A stretch of DNA of 64,000 bases from Bryopsis sp. KO-2023 (taxonomy: Eukaryota > Chlorophyta > Ulvophyceae > Bryopsidales > Bryopsidaceae), in NCBI GenBank assembly GCA_030272585.1, contig BSYQ01000008.1, forward strand, positions 3,658,001-3,722,000. Direction: 5' to 3'. This document shows, one piece after another, positions 22,253 to 34,300 of this stretch. Each line of letters opens with the position of its first letter. Position 1 is the stretch's first letter. Both the position numbers and the translations under genes were made by a program. The notes under the pieces were generated by a model. That model was not told the DNA's origin and made no database searches. It worked only from the letters and a program-made list of their open reading frames with translations.

Positions 22253-25200
22253 TCAAGAAAGTTTACCTTCGATTTCTGGGATTTGGAGAAGGGCTCTCCT
22301 CCACGGTTTCCTCAATTTTTGCATGCCGCTGTCTTCGATTTTCCTTATCCATTCGTTGCTCAAACCGTACGTGGTGCCGATATCCTTGAAGGTCATGGAA
22401 TCCTCCCCATCCCCGCACAGCCCATATCGCATTCGAATGATATTCCTTTCTCGGGGAGGCAGCGTGCTCAACGCCATGTTCAAATTCTCCTTGATTGTGG
22501 TGTCCATCACCACATCGGACGATTGATTGTCTGCAATCAATTCGTGCAACTCCCGGGTGTCGTCGCCTCCTCCAGCCTTTTGGCCGTTCAGAGTGGCATC
22601 GAAGGAAACCGGAGGTCTGCTCGCTCGCATGTACGTTTTCACTTTCGGCTCAGGAATGCTGAGTGCCTGGTGTGTGAAATATTAACCAAAAAATAAGAAG
22701 GGAAAAATGGTGAAATATCACCAAAAAATAAGAAAGAAAAAAAAGGGGAGGAGAAAGGGGGTGGGGAGAGAGGGGGGGGGGGGGTGTTCAAAAGAGATCT
22801 AAAAGCTATTTCTCATGATAAAAGGGACGCTCCAACCCATTTTGAAAAGTTTTTTTTTGATGTGTCTGTTATATGCATATAACAGAATCTTTTTTTCCGA
22901 ATCTTTTCGCAAGCGATGATGGATGGACATATGCGCACGTGTTTATCTTTCAATTTTTTTTTTCCTGGATTGCGACTTGCAGAGTGGCGATAAACAAAAC
23001 AGATTTATTGCATCGGTGTTTAAAAATTCAGGGCTTCTGAATCACCCACCCCAAATTTCCAAACCCCAACACCAAGACAGAAACCCCAGAATTGAAAAAA
23101 AACATAAATTATCCATTGGGAAATTCGAAGATGAAACCCCTACCTTTGAAATTTCCTTCGGTGAGACTTTGGAAGTGTCGGTCTTGCCAGTGTCAGACAC
23201 GCCTTGGCAATATACATAAATCTTACTCAGATTTTCACACACGTGTGCCGGCAGATGGATCAGTCGATCTTCTCTTAGGCACCTGACACACACGAAAAAA
23301 AAAATCATCCCAAGGAAGCGGTCAGGTGTCAGACAACACTCAAATGCCTTTCACAATCCCTTCACAGTTCAAACACTGTGTTTTTTCCCCCCCCCCTAAA
23401 AAAATAATTCCAATCTGAATTTGAAGAAAAGCTCTTTTTCTTGGCAACTACCTAATTCTTATTTCTATTTTTTTCGACTGAATTTATAAACGTTTCTAAT
23501 ACTCACCCTCACCCGAACACCCCCAGCCTCAACAACATACTGTGCGTGCGTTAGTTTCGAAAAAACCACCGAACTGGAGATGTGAAAGATTCTTCCAACG
23601 AAAAAAAAATCCTAAAGGCGGAGCAATGTTTTTTCTTTTCTTTTATGCACCTTTGAATGGACTGCTTGATCCAGAGATGAGCGTAGGTTACGAATTTTCC
23701 TTTGCCCGGATCGAATCGCTCGGCAGCCCTCACTAACCCATCCCTTCCTGCTCCCAGCAAGTCGGTGAACTCAATCGCAGTACTTGGAGACACCATCGAC
23801 TTCGCAATCGGCACGACAGCCCTAAGATTGTACGCCACCAGCAGCCACCTTGCCCGCTCCATCCTTTTCCACCTCTTCCTCATTTCGGGAATGGTGAGGT
23901 TGAGTTCTTTGGCCAGCAATTCTTCCTTTGGGGTGGCGCCGCTGGCTTTTTTCATGGCGGTCCGGGTTTTGGAGATCTCTTGACCTTTTTGGATGATGCC
24001 CCCCAAGGTGGATTCTTCCTTGATGGTCAGCAAACAGTTGGTGATTCTGCGAAACCATAACCCCATTGCAGAATCTCCTTGGTCGATCCTGCCCCAGAAA
24101 GAAAAGCGAAACCACACACACACACACACACTCTGAATCTGTTCATTTTTGAATAAGAAAAAGAAAAGAATTAAATTGAACATGACAGGGGCTCGTCACT
24201 GCATTATTCCCTCTTACTGAAACCAAACCACATGTCTGACGTGGAGAGTTTCTGACTTGTTTTATAAAAAAAAAATACTGCATAAAAAGCCATTTTTCTA
24301 TTTTCTGTCTCTGCCGGTAAAAGGACAATTCATTGTGACAAAGGAACACAAAGTGAAAAAAAATATCTATTAAAAAAAAGACAAATACCTGCTGCCTTTC
24401 ATCAAGTCTGCTTCCAATCGAGACATCAGAGACGTTTCCTCATCCAAATTTTCGCCGATTGGCTCCGGATCGATCTGTCGCGCAGCTCTGCGGCTCCTTC
24501 TGGTTTTCCCTTTTCCTTGTTTTTTATAACAAAAAAACAACTTGTATATGCCATTCGAAAACGAAGAACTGATCCATGAAGAAGTTTATAACCTTGATTG
24601 GGATATCTACTGTTTGCTTTTTCAATATCCTTTTTGTTTTCTTAAAATATGTAAATTCTTTAAATCCTTTTTTCTTTCAATACAAAAACTGAATCGCATG
24701 CACCCAGCCCCAACCAAACATAAACCATCCAAAGAAAAAAGGAGAGTATTTTCTCCAGCACTCTTTCATTCACAGTCTCCCCCACCCTTGTGCTGCAACT
24801 TCTTTTGGCTAAAAGTCACATCCTCAGTGCTATTTGATTAATTAGTTTCTTTTTAGTTGAATAACTTTCTTATCCTTATTCTCAGTCATTTTAATTTTAT
24901 ATTTATATTTTTTTATTTTTTTTTTAGGGGGGGGGGGCGTGAGGGGGCCACTTTAGCTCACCTACAACAAGGTTTTCCTTTCTTTTAGATCGCTTGGAGG
25001 ATACAACAGGAGGAACAACAGTGGAGCTCGCTGATGCGGAGCCCCACTGTTGTTCCATGAGTTTTCTCTCCTCCACGGGATGGCTGGACGACGCTCGCTC
25101 ATGTCCACGCGATTCGCTATCGCTTCCATAAACGACTTCCAAACTCCGTCGAGCCGAAAGCGTTTTCACCACCTCGTTCGGGTCTCCGTTAATAATCAGC

Positions 25201-26194
25201 TCATCGTCGTCGGATTGTGATGTGCCTGAAATTCGAAGCGAGAAGAAAAAAAAAAAAAGGAAGAATGAACAAGTTTCCGATAAAGTTGAATCAAGACGTT
25301 GCGGCAGCGAACCTGACGCAGTTCCAAAAGACAAGCGAGGCAAAAGCAAAACGCATATTGCTGTAAAATAGATATGAAGAACAGGGCGTTTTGACCCCCC
25401 CAGTACAAAAGAGCCAAACCTGTCGAAGCCAAACCTTGGACAAGTACTCTACCAACAAAGGAGCCAAGTGTGCGCTTACGTAAACTGGTGGAGGTTGAAT
25501 AATAAACAAGGAAGACTATTCTGGGGGGGAGGGGGGAAATAGAGAGCTTGCTGGAAGAAGGCAAAACGAACAACGAATATTATCCACTCACTTGCCACGT
25601 TCAACTCGAGACTTCGTCGTTGGAACGCCACTACCTGTCGACGCCCAAAACGTCCCCCATTCAGCGGTCAATCCCACAGATACTGTAAAGAGGTAGGCCA
25701 GTCACGCCACTCGGAATTAAGAGAAAACGAAGGCGAGTTGGCGGAAAAAAGCGAAAGAAGCTTCGTTCGTTGAGTTGTTTCACCTCAAGGTCTTCAGTCA
25801 CGGTGAGAGCGCGAGCATCGACGTTTCGTTTGGCGACGCCGAGTCTGAAACGACCAGAAGAAGCAATTCAATTTTTGCTAAGCATGGGAAACAACAACCA
25901 ACAAGAAGCAGACCCTACTCTACTCTCCCCTCCATGCCATACCTCACTCCAGGCAGTCTGAAGAAACTCGGGACGCTCGCCTACGCAAGATTCGACCAAG
26001 ATCAGTAAACGACGCCAGACCACCTCACACAGCGACAAAACGGGGGGAAGGAGATCGTCGGAAGCGAAAGCGGACGAGAGTCGAGGGACACCATCGACTG
26101 GACTCACCCTCATACGGGGGGCCCTTCGCACGAAACGGAACAACCGTTCACCCCCGTCGGACAATCGGGTCGTTTTCACGCGGTAGGTCCGCAT
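22253..26194 (-). CDS. Plastid RNA polymerase sigma-70 factor
   Basis: Seven exons on the minus strand: 26108-26194, 25592-25634, 24962-25225, 24389-24515, 23651-24088, 23144-23282, 22253-22666; 503 residues, phases consistent throughout. The Arg-rich start (MRTYRVKTTRLSDGGERLFR) fits a plastid transit peptide. Residues 44-170 are a poorly conserved Ser/Glu-rich extension typical of nuclear plastid sigmas. Region 2 spans about 252-320 (ERFDPGKGKFVTYAHLWIKQ), region 3 about 321-385 and region 4 about 430-487 (LPPRERNIIRMRYGL, then the helix-turn-helix). Several promoter-contact residues depart from the sigma-70 consensus (see findings). The two 5' exons are inferred from phase and splice sites only; the region 2-4 exons are secure. 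Role: gives plastid-encoded polymerase its promoter specificity. Head-to-head with plastid uL3. Confidence 0.88.
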
Positions 26195-26545
26195 ATAGTT
26201 CAAGTGGAAAAGACGGAAAGAACGAGTACCCAACCTACGTAGCGTCACCAACGCCAAGACGAGACACGAACGAGAAATACAGGAAACAGATCCCTATCTG
26301 TCGCGGAGGGTCGCCAGTCGGACTGCTCAGTGTTGAAGCCGTACGTTTCCCTGATTTCTGGGGACGACTCGCTCGTACAGATGATTACGTAGCTCGCCGT
26401 ACCGAATTTGTTTTCCGTTCGAGGAAGTCGCCGTTCGGAACTCTCTCCGCCCACACGCAAACTCGCGTTGCGACCGTCTCCTTCGCTGTCGTTCGGCTTT
26501 CCTCGTGCCTTTTCCGGGTTGTCTTGCCACGCATCCCTCCAGAAA
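26195..26545. promoter_or_regulatory. Shared divergent promoter region, sigma factor / plastid uL3
   Basis: 351 bases separate the two inferred start codons. The interval is GC-richer than the surrounding introns and has no clear TATA box. Both products act in plastid gene expression, so co-regulation from a bidirectional promoter is plausible but not shown by the sequence. Confidence 0.4.
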
Positions 26546-28765
26546 ATGAAGCTGATGGCGACCAACGTGGGCTCGTCCCACTCTGCGCTCGTCAGCTCTT
26601 TCCATTCGCTGAAAATCGGCTCGTCCGTCTCCGCAAGGGCTTCCCCTGCGTCGCGACGGCGGGCCGTGATCGTCGAGGCTCGAACCATGGAGCCCAGCGT
26701 GGGCATGATGGGGACGAAGTGCGGCATGAGAACGTTTTTCACGGAGGAGGGCTTGGCCCATGCTTGCTCCATTATCGGGTTCGAAAAGGGGAACATGGTC
26801 GCGCAAGTGAAAACAGAAGACGTCGACGGATATAACTCCGTGCAAGTGGGGTACCGCATCGTCGAAAACAACTACAGAAAGAAAGTCAGCAAACCTGTGG
26901 AGGGACACTTGAAGAAATTCGGGTGCCCACCCATGCGAAAGATCAGAGAATACAAGGTACGAGCACAGAAAGTTTTGATTGGAACAGGGCCTCCTCCCCC
27001 ATCCCCCCCTTCTTTTCAAAACCTAATACCTATTGTGGTAAGATCTTTTCCTTTTGCCACCAGCATCTTTTTTTTGTTCATGGCAAGGGTTAAAGACCTT
27101 TTCTGATTACTAAGCACCAGGTGTTTCTTCCATCCCGAATTTGGATGCTTTCCACCGTTGGTTGTTTTTTCTTTCCATTTTTTTTCCTGGCCTTTGAGGT
27201 TATTCACTTGCTGGACCCGCCATGCTCAACCAAAGGCAAAAATAATTAATCAAAATTTCTGAACACTGCTTTCCCCAGATAAGTTTTGAAAAAACTGCAT
27301 TTCGCCCTGCTGGATTCTCCAAAAAAAAAACGATGGATCAAAGGGAAACAAATTAATATTTATTTATTTTTCTTGATCTTCTGGGAAGAAAACCGGAATA
27401 TCAGATCTTTGTTCGGTGAGGAGAAAATTCTTATAAAAAAGAATGCTCTTTTTTTTTTCTGTTTCAGTTGCGAACCCCCGAGCAGGCGAAGGAATTCGAG
27501 TCTGGGCAGCAACTCAATGCAGAAGAGATCTTCAAAGTTGGAGACTACGTCGATGTGGCAGGAACCACCATTGGAAAAGGATTCCAAGGTGATATATACA
27601 TATATATATACATACATCTGCGAAGCGGATGCTCCCTGTTTTTGCATCATTCGACCTTCGTTTTTTCAAATCCAACCTCACCAGGAGCAAAAAAGCGTGC
27701 TGGTGGTCCAAAAAAAAAATTGAAATATGTATTGTTTTTTATTTTATATACGTAAAAAATCACACTCGCCATATTTCTCACCGGGAGCAGAACACGTCTC
27801 TCCTTGAAGTTGCAGTGAGTGCCCTGGACCATCAACCAACTTGATTAGTCATCTGTGCAAACGCCTTTCCATCCTTGGACATGTCGTCGAGAAATATTAT
27901 GAATGAATGAATTTTAATGAATGAATGTTGAATGTACATAAGTCAAACTTGCCCAACAAAGACGGCTGTCGACAACGAGGTGATTTAGCCCCGAGACATA
28001 GTACATATCTATATATAATTATTTTGTTTTTTTTATTGGATACCAGGTGCAATCAAGAGGTGGGGACACAAGCGTGGTCTCCGAACTCACGGTTCCAAAT
28101 CCTACAGACAGCACGGATCCATCGGTAGTGGAAGTGCCACCCCCAGTCGCGTTTTGCCTGGAATGAAAATGGCTGGGCAAATGGGAAACAAGAGGACCAA
28201 GATCAAGAGGCTGGAGGTGAATGCATAACAGAATATCCCATCCAAGTTCCTGGCATATTTTCACAACCCTTGTTGTTGTTGTTTTTCTGAGCCATTTTTT
28301 CAACCTTTTTTTTTGTCTGTGTTTGATCCTGTGGGCATCGGGGTGAATAGTTACATCCAGGTTCTGTGGGGTCGTTTTTTCATCGATGCATTTTTTTAAT
28401 TCGATTTTGAAATTTTGAGATAAAATTCTTCCTCTGAAAAGGCAACCCACAGGCTCGGAAGTGTTTTCATCTGTCAGTCAGCACTGAAAATAAAACAATC
28501 AGAAAAAAGATGGAAACAACTATTTTCCAGATATATGTACTGGTACATATGTATCCATGCTTCCTGTGCATTTTTTGATTGGATGCCTGAGCTAGTGGAA
28601 AAAAATCCCAGAAATTCTGTATCCCAGCTGAAATTTTTTGGCTTTTGTTTTATCGTATAGATCCTCCAGGTGGAACCTGATTATATTGCTGTCAAGGGAG
28701 CCGTCCCCGGCAAGTCAGGCAACGTGCTGGAAGTGGTTGCCACCAAAGTCTTGGGGCAATATTAA
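26546..28765 (+). CDS. rpl3: Plastid large-subunit ribosomal protein uL3 (RPL3)
   Basis: Four exons: 26546-26956, 27468-27588, 28047-28216, 28661-28765; 268 residues, phases consistent. Residues 1-47 are a Ser/Ala/Arg-rich transit peptide. The mature part starts with the bacterial-type uL3 signature [14 protein letters not shown], continues with [17 protein letters not shown] and the RWGHKRG...[13 protein letters not shown] loop that reaches the peptidyl-transferase centre, and ends [17 protein letters not shown]. This is the organelle/bacterial uL3 form, not the cytosolic one, and a plastid rather than mitochondrial location is inferred from the leader and closeness to plastid sequences. uL3 is an early-assembly protein of the 50S subunit. 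Length fits bacterial uL3 (about 210) plus transit peptide. Confidence 0.92.
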
Positions 28766-29361
28766 TTTGAACCGAAAAAATATATATATATATCTTTCTC
28801 GTTTTTGGGGATTTATTTACGGTGTCCCACAGCAAGCTGCTGTTTCGTGGGTTAGTTTTGTTTCTCTTCCTCAAAATGCCTTTCTCGAGCTGTTTGTTCG
28901 TTTTGAATTGCACATCAAATCGGGAGACAATTTTGCTCAATGTTCTTTCAGCAAAAAAGAAAAACGTACTTTAAAAAAGGGAAAAGAAAATTGTCAGTTT
29001 TGGAGCGGGGTGGTGAAATGGAGAGGAAGCAGGGGGAGGAAAATCGGGCGTGGGGGGGTAATGATTCGGAATTTGTGGGATTGCTGGTTTGTTGATGGGT
29101 GCAGATCATACCAGTTCTCATGACATCTTTCTTCAGCGGAAGGGGTGTTTTTTTTTGTATCATGGTTTTTTTGCGCAGAGGTGGGGAGGTTCTTACAAGG
29201 TCTGCGGCAAGTATCTGTTTTGGTCTTGGTCTCATGGAGAACTAGAAGCATCATTCCTGGACACCAAGAATTTGAACAAGTCCCCACAAGCAGATCACCA
29301 CACAGATGCTGAAGGGGGTGGTCTCTACAATTATTTTTTAACTTTTGTTACAACCCTCTGA
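28766..29361. other. Spacer downstream of uL3
   Basis: Probable 3' untranslated region and AT-rich spacer with (AT)n and T runs. No coding signal found. Confidence 0.6.
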
Positions 29362-29661
29362 TCACCGCCACCTGAAACTATCGGAAGAAACCCATCCCAT
29401 GAGAACAGAGAGGGGGTTGGGGTCACTTTGGTTACCTGTGTTGTTGGGATGCACACCCTTATTTTTTTTATTTTTTTTGTTTTTCCATCTTTTACTTCTG
29501 AATGGAGAAAAAGAGTAGAACACAACCACGTTGTATGCTCTTCTGTGGAACTGTGAATCAGTTTCTGAGTATACAATTTGATTCCTCTTCCGAAACCCAA
29601 CCTTTGCTTGTACGGCGGAGCTCGACAGCAGAATCACAAGGGCAATGAAAGCAGGGGACAT
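29362..29661 (-). CDS. Candidate small secreted protein
   Basis: ATG-initiated frame of 99 residues. The first 19 residues (MSPAFIALVILLSSSAVQA) form a near-ideal signal peptide with an Ala-X-Ala-type cleavage site before KVGF. The remainder is Lys/Asn/Ser-rich and looks like spacer sequence after about residue 55, so an intron may truncate the real coding part. No family is recognised. It could equally be a chance frame; the signal peptide is the only support. Confidence 0.3.
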   Translation of the reverse strand: MSPAFIALVILLSSSAVQAKVGFRKRNQIVYSETDSQFHRRAYNVVVFYSFSPFRSKRWKNKKNKKNKGVHPNNTGNQSDPNPLSVLMGWVSSDSFRWR

Positions 29662-29967
29662 TGTGTGACGCGCGCGTTCGAAAATTTCCGAGTTAGAAAA
29701 ATGTACAAACGGGGAATGGCAGTGTTGCAGGTTGCAATCAGCGTAAAAAATGATCTCTGTAGCTCGTGTGCATTGTCTTGAAACAGATCAAGAAGTGTTC
29801 GCTGGAGGCGATTTCCGACAGGTCCAACGTTTTGGTTTTCGAGCTGGAAGTGTGAGTGCGACCCATCATCGTCCGCCCGCTTTTTGACAACGGAATCGAT
29901 CGTCCGGCAGCATGCGTGTCGGGGGCCAGCGCCATCGGCGCAGACACTGTACATCATTCGTCACTAA

Positions 29968-30712
29968 GAGCATCTCCACCGCTGCACTGCAAACGACACT
30001 GTAAATTACTAATATACAGTGGCACCCCGAGCACGCAAAAACGACGTGGCACTGTAAAAGTCGACCAACCCCCACCGGCGATACTGTAAACACGTACTGT
30101 AAAATAGGTTACGGGTGTTCTCGCGCGCACGCGAGCTGCGCAGGCCGGCGCGTCGGAGGGCGACACTTTATAATAGTGTTTTGTGAAGCAACGCTGTCGT
30201 GAAAAGGCATCTCCGAGTATCGGCTGGCCGTTGCGACCGTATGCAAAATATTCTCAAAGTTTCGAAAGGACATTCGTGTTCAAGGGGAGCTTGGGAGTCG
30301 TTTAAAAACACACTAGGAAGTCAGTTGGGTTCGGTAGTCTCGATAGGCGCAAGGATCTGTCGAAATTCGGGCGTGGGTGGGTGTGGAAACCGCCAAGGGC
30401 CAGGACCAAAACGATTGCAACTCGTTAAAAGTCCCGAAAACACAGGTCTTCAGATCTTGACAACCGACAACGGAAAGGGCGGCGTCCTTTTACCCTAGCG
30501 AAGTCCTGTTTCCGCCTTTCCCGCCTTCCCGCACTTTTTAGCGTATACGGTAAAACGGCCGGATTTGCAGTTTTCCTTGCGTATTTTGCAGTAGCGCTTA
30601 CTAATTTGCGATAGCGTTTACAGTTTACAGTATGCCGGTGGGGGTTCATTTTTGGAAATTACGGCAAAATAGCGTTTACAGTACCGTTTGCAGTGCAGCG
30701 GTGGAGATGCTC
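29968..30712. mobile_element. Non-autonomous PIF/Harbinger-like element (MITE)
   Basis: 745-bp element with terminal inverted repeats that match perfectly over 28 bases (start GAGCATCTCCACCGCTGCAC) and remain similar, with gaps, for about 120. It is flanked by TAA on both sides (29965-29967 and 30713-30715), the 3-bp TWA target duplication of PIF/Harbinger transposons. Sub-terminal regions carry at least seven copies of ACTGTAAA or its complement, arranged toward each end like transposase-binding sites. The GC-rich centre holds no transposase frame. Confidence 0.85.
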
Positions 30713-31314
30713 TAAAGACAAAATTCTGGCGGAAAACGAACGTGGCGTGCACACGTCCCTGCGCCGCACACTTTCCCCACGACGCGTTGCCCCTTCGTTT
30801 TCGACGGTTCGATTCTGGCCACCAGAAAGACGCGTAACCTCTTCCTTTCGTCATGTTGCTTTCCATCACAACCGTTCGTTCTACCACTCCCATGTGTCAA
30901 GAAAAGGTTTCAAAATTAAATTCTTTCCAGTCCGGACTCTGCTCATCGCTCGAAACTACACCACAACTCGCGCCTGCAAGCGCAATACACTTTGGGGGAA
31001 GGGGGACGGTGCATGAACGACCCAGCTTTGACGTTGCCAGATCACGGAGTGACAAAACCACAACATCGCCCCACGTTGCTCGAATTCAGAAACCCCCGTC
31101 TAGAGGAAGTACCATCTCCATCACACTAAACGGGGGCCTCTCGCGTGGGGGCGAGAAATCGCAAGTGGTACCTGGAGCGTCTGAACACGAGCACGTGCCA
31201 ACAGTACATGTACGGTTGTCAGCAAAAAAGTGCTGCTTTGTGAATTGTGTGTGAATTGAGGGGGCCGGTCGTGACAGCGTTCCTCCATCCAAGGGCCATC
31301 AACACGCCATCTGT

Positions 31315-34300
31315 ATGGTGCCTAAAAGCACGTGCTTGCCTTCCTTCCGCTCCTCTTCCGCTTGGCACGGCAAGCAGCGCATTTCGCAGCGTTGCCGGCT
31401 CTACGCTCCTTTTTTGAAGCGGTATGCTTGGGGGGGAAATACGTCAGATCGTCCCCGCGCGGGGCGACCTTCAACATGCGGTGAGCGTGGTCGGAACTCT
31501 TCTCCTCACTGAATAATATCTGTAAAGTTGCTGTCGTTGCCTCGCCCCCGTCGCGTGTTAATTTTTGAGAATTCTGGGGGGGGGGGGTGTTGCGCGTGGA
31601 AAACCCCAGGGTGAGCGCTTGCGTTCGAGTCTTGTGGTGGCGTTTTTCGGGGACACGGGCTTTGCTTTTCCCCCTTGCCAGTCTGGTTACGGTTGGCTTC
31701 CTCCAGTACACAGTACGACAGCAGTAACTTTTCGCTCGGATTGTCGTCGTCCATTCGCGCGTCCTCCGGGGCGTTTTCCCAGCCGTGCCCAGCGAAGCTG
31801 GGTTCCGTAAGAAACAGGCAACAGACAGTCACTGATACCGCGCCGATAACGTCGGAGTCTCACCCCCGGTCGATCCGACGCAGTGAGATCCTAACGTTGG
31901 AAATAGCGTTGTCCGACGCCGACGTCGACACTGAAGCAGCCCGTCAGCTGTTTATAGTAACGATCAGTGACGTCTACCTCCGCCCCGAGGGTTTCGCTCC
32001 AATTCCGAAAGGATGGGGCTGCTTTCGCTTGTCGTCAGGAACTTTCCAAGAACTTTCTGTGAAACCGAAGTGGCCGTGGAAGGAAAAAGAGCAACAGGAA
32101 TCTAACGTTATTTGTTTCCCATTTGCAGCCGATACAGTCGCCGATCACGCAGGGATTAGCAAAGTTTTTTAACAGCAAGACGTTTTCTGACGTCACCCTT
32201 GTGACGCTGGATGGAAACAAGTTGCACTGCCACCGGTTGGTCCTAGCGGCATGCAGCGACCGTCTCGACAGGTTGCTGGGGCAAGGTGAGTCGTCCATAG
32301 CGACTGGATCGAGAAGGAGAAAAAACACACACACAAAAAGACCTTAGCTGTATGTCAACCCAGTGCCAGTACATTATCTACAGCAGCTATCTACAGCAAT
32401 TAGTAATTCCACACTTCAACCAAGTTGAAAGAATTTCCACAAACCTTTCCCCGCAAGCCTGTTCCATGGTTGATTATTATTTATTCTTCATAAACTTATT
32501 GCTTTATTAAAAAAAAAGGGGGGGGGGGGAGGTGCTCCTCAAGTTGGCCACTGGTCATGTCCTGTTTCTTGGTGCCTTCCTTACACACTTTTTCTGTTTC
32601 GTTTTTGCTCAGATCCTTCCAGCACCACGGTGGAAATTCCTTGCATGGATGTCGAACCTGAGGCGTTGGATAATCTCGTCCAGTTTTGTTACTCTTCCAC
32701 CTGCAATTTCACGCTGGAGAATGCCATCCCAACGCTTTGTGCTGCCCAGAAATACGGTGTCTGTCCGCTGGAGACCTTGGCCAGTGCTTACGCGCTGGCA
32801 CATTTGACGGTGCAGACGTGCTGTGCCTTATCGATACAAGCGAGCAATCATGGCTGCGAACGGTTGAAAATTCAGTGTTTAGCTTTGGCAGCCGAAAGGT
32901 AAGGATACGGTCCCCAACTGGAAAAAGCCGATAATATATAATACATGTTTAGCTCCAGAAATCTTCACTGAATGGCAAATCTAGCTTGGTAATCCCTCCA
33001 TGAACTGCAACCCCCCCCCCAAAAAAAAAAAAAAAAAACCAGAAAAAAACAGGATATGGAATAAAAAGGAGCTGCATTCTTGAGCTTTGTAGAAAAAAAC
33101 ATATCTTCTTTCTCGAAATGGGGGGAATATACCACCCAGAATACCTTCAAAGTGATCGAACAGCAAAATGAAAACACAACAATCCTGGCTGAAAGCAAAC
33201 GATATCCTCTTATGTCTGACACAAGGTCACATGCAAATCAGAACGTAGTTTTTTTTTTAAATCAAGTGTCAACCCCTCCATTTCCTTTCAGCAAAAGCCT
33301 CCTCTACGTTGATTTTTTTTGGTCACATGCATCTGAAATCAATCCAGGTTGGACGAGGTTTCGCAAACGGAGGGATTCCTGTCGCTGTCCATCGACGAAC
33401 TCAAAAGGCTGCTGAAAAACCCGGAACTGCTGAGCTGCTCCGAGGTGACTCTCTTCAAAGCCATGTGCAGCTGGGTCCTCCGAGACATCCGTCGCATCAA
33501 ACACATGGAGCAAATTCAAGCCACCATGAATTTCCCAGAAATGTCGGAGGAGCAAAGTGAACGGGTTCGAGAGCTGCTGAAGGCTCGACATGAGGACGCC
33601 CTGCAGGCCTCCCCGTCGCCCCGGCACCAACCAGACGAGGGAAATCAAAAGGCCGAACCTCAAGGGATGGAAATCGAAACCACCGCGTTGAGTATGCCTG
33701 GAGCATCCGGGGAGGAGCAAATGATACAAGTGGAGGCTTACCCGATTCCGTTGATGCAGTCGGTTCCGCAAGGGTCTGTCACGGCATGCGTGCCGGGGGG
33801 GATGTCGATTACTAATGGGGATGTGAAGCCGTCCGTGGCTGTTTCCACCAGCGTTTCAGGAAATGGGACCGCAGGTGGATGCGTTGGAGCAGGAAATCAG
33901 GGCATCAACGCTCAGCTGCAAGAGCTGTTCGTTGCTCAGTTGGTTCAGGGCAACACAGGGACGGCTCCGGTTGCGATGACCAACAGTCAAGCGGCAGGGA
34001 GCTCTGCCAAGCGGGATGCGCAAGAAGGCGGCCCAGTGGGCAGTCCGAAATCTGAGAACAAAAGGATGGATTGTTCGGACGTTGCTTCAGGGACGGACGA
34101 AACAGATCAAAATCAGAGGGAGCGTCGGAAGCAGGAAACCAATGGTGCAACCCCTCCAGCACCGAAACAGGTAAGAGAAACGTACACATTTTCGACTTTG
34201 ACTAATGCCGATCCCCAGCACAGGGGCTGGACTCTTCCAACGAGAATTTGCTTGAGAAATTGAGGTTTTTTTCCAATTGGGGATTTATTGGTGTATTTAA

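Noticed and set aside
26245-27019. Two long minus-strand frames opposite the uL3 first exon
   Set aside because: They shadow the GC-rich uL3 exon and contain no recognisable domain. The inferred sigma factor exon lies further left and uses its own splice donor.
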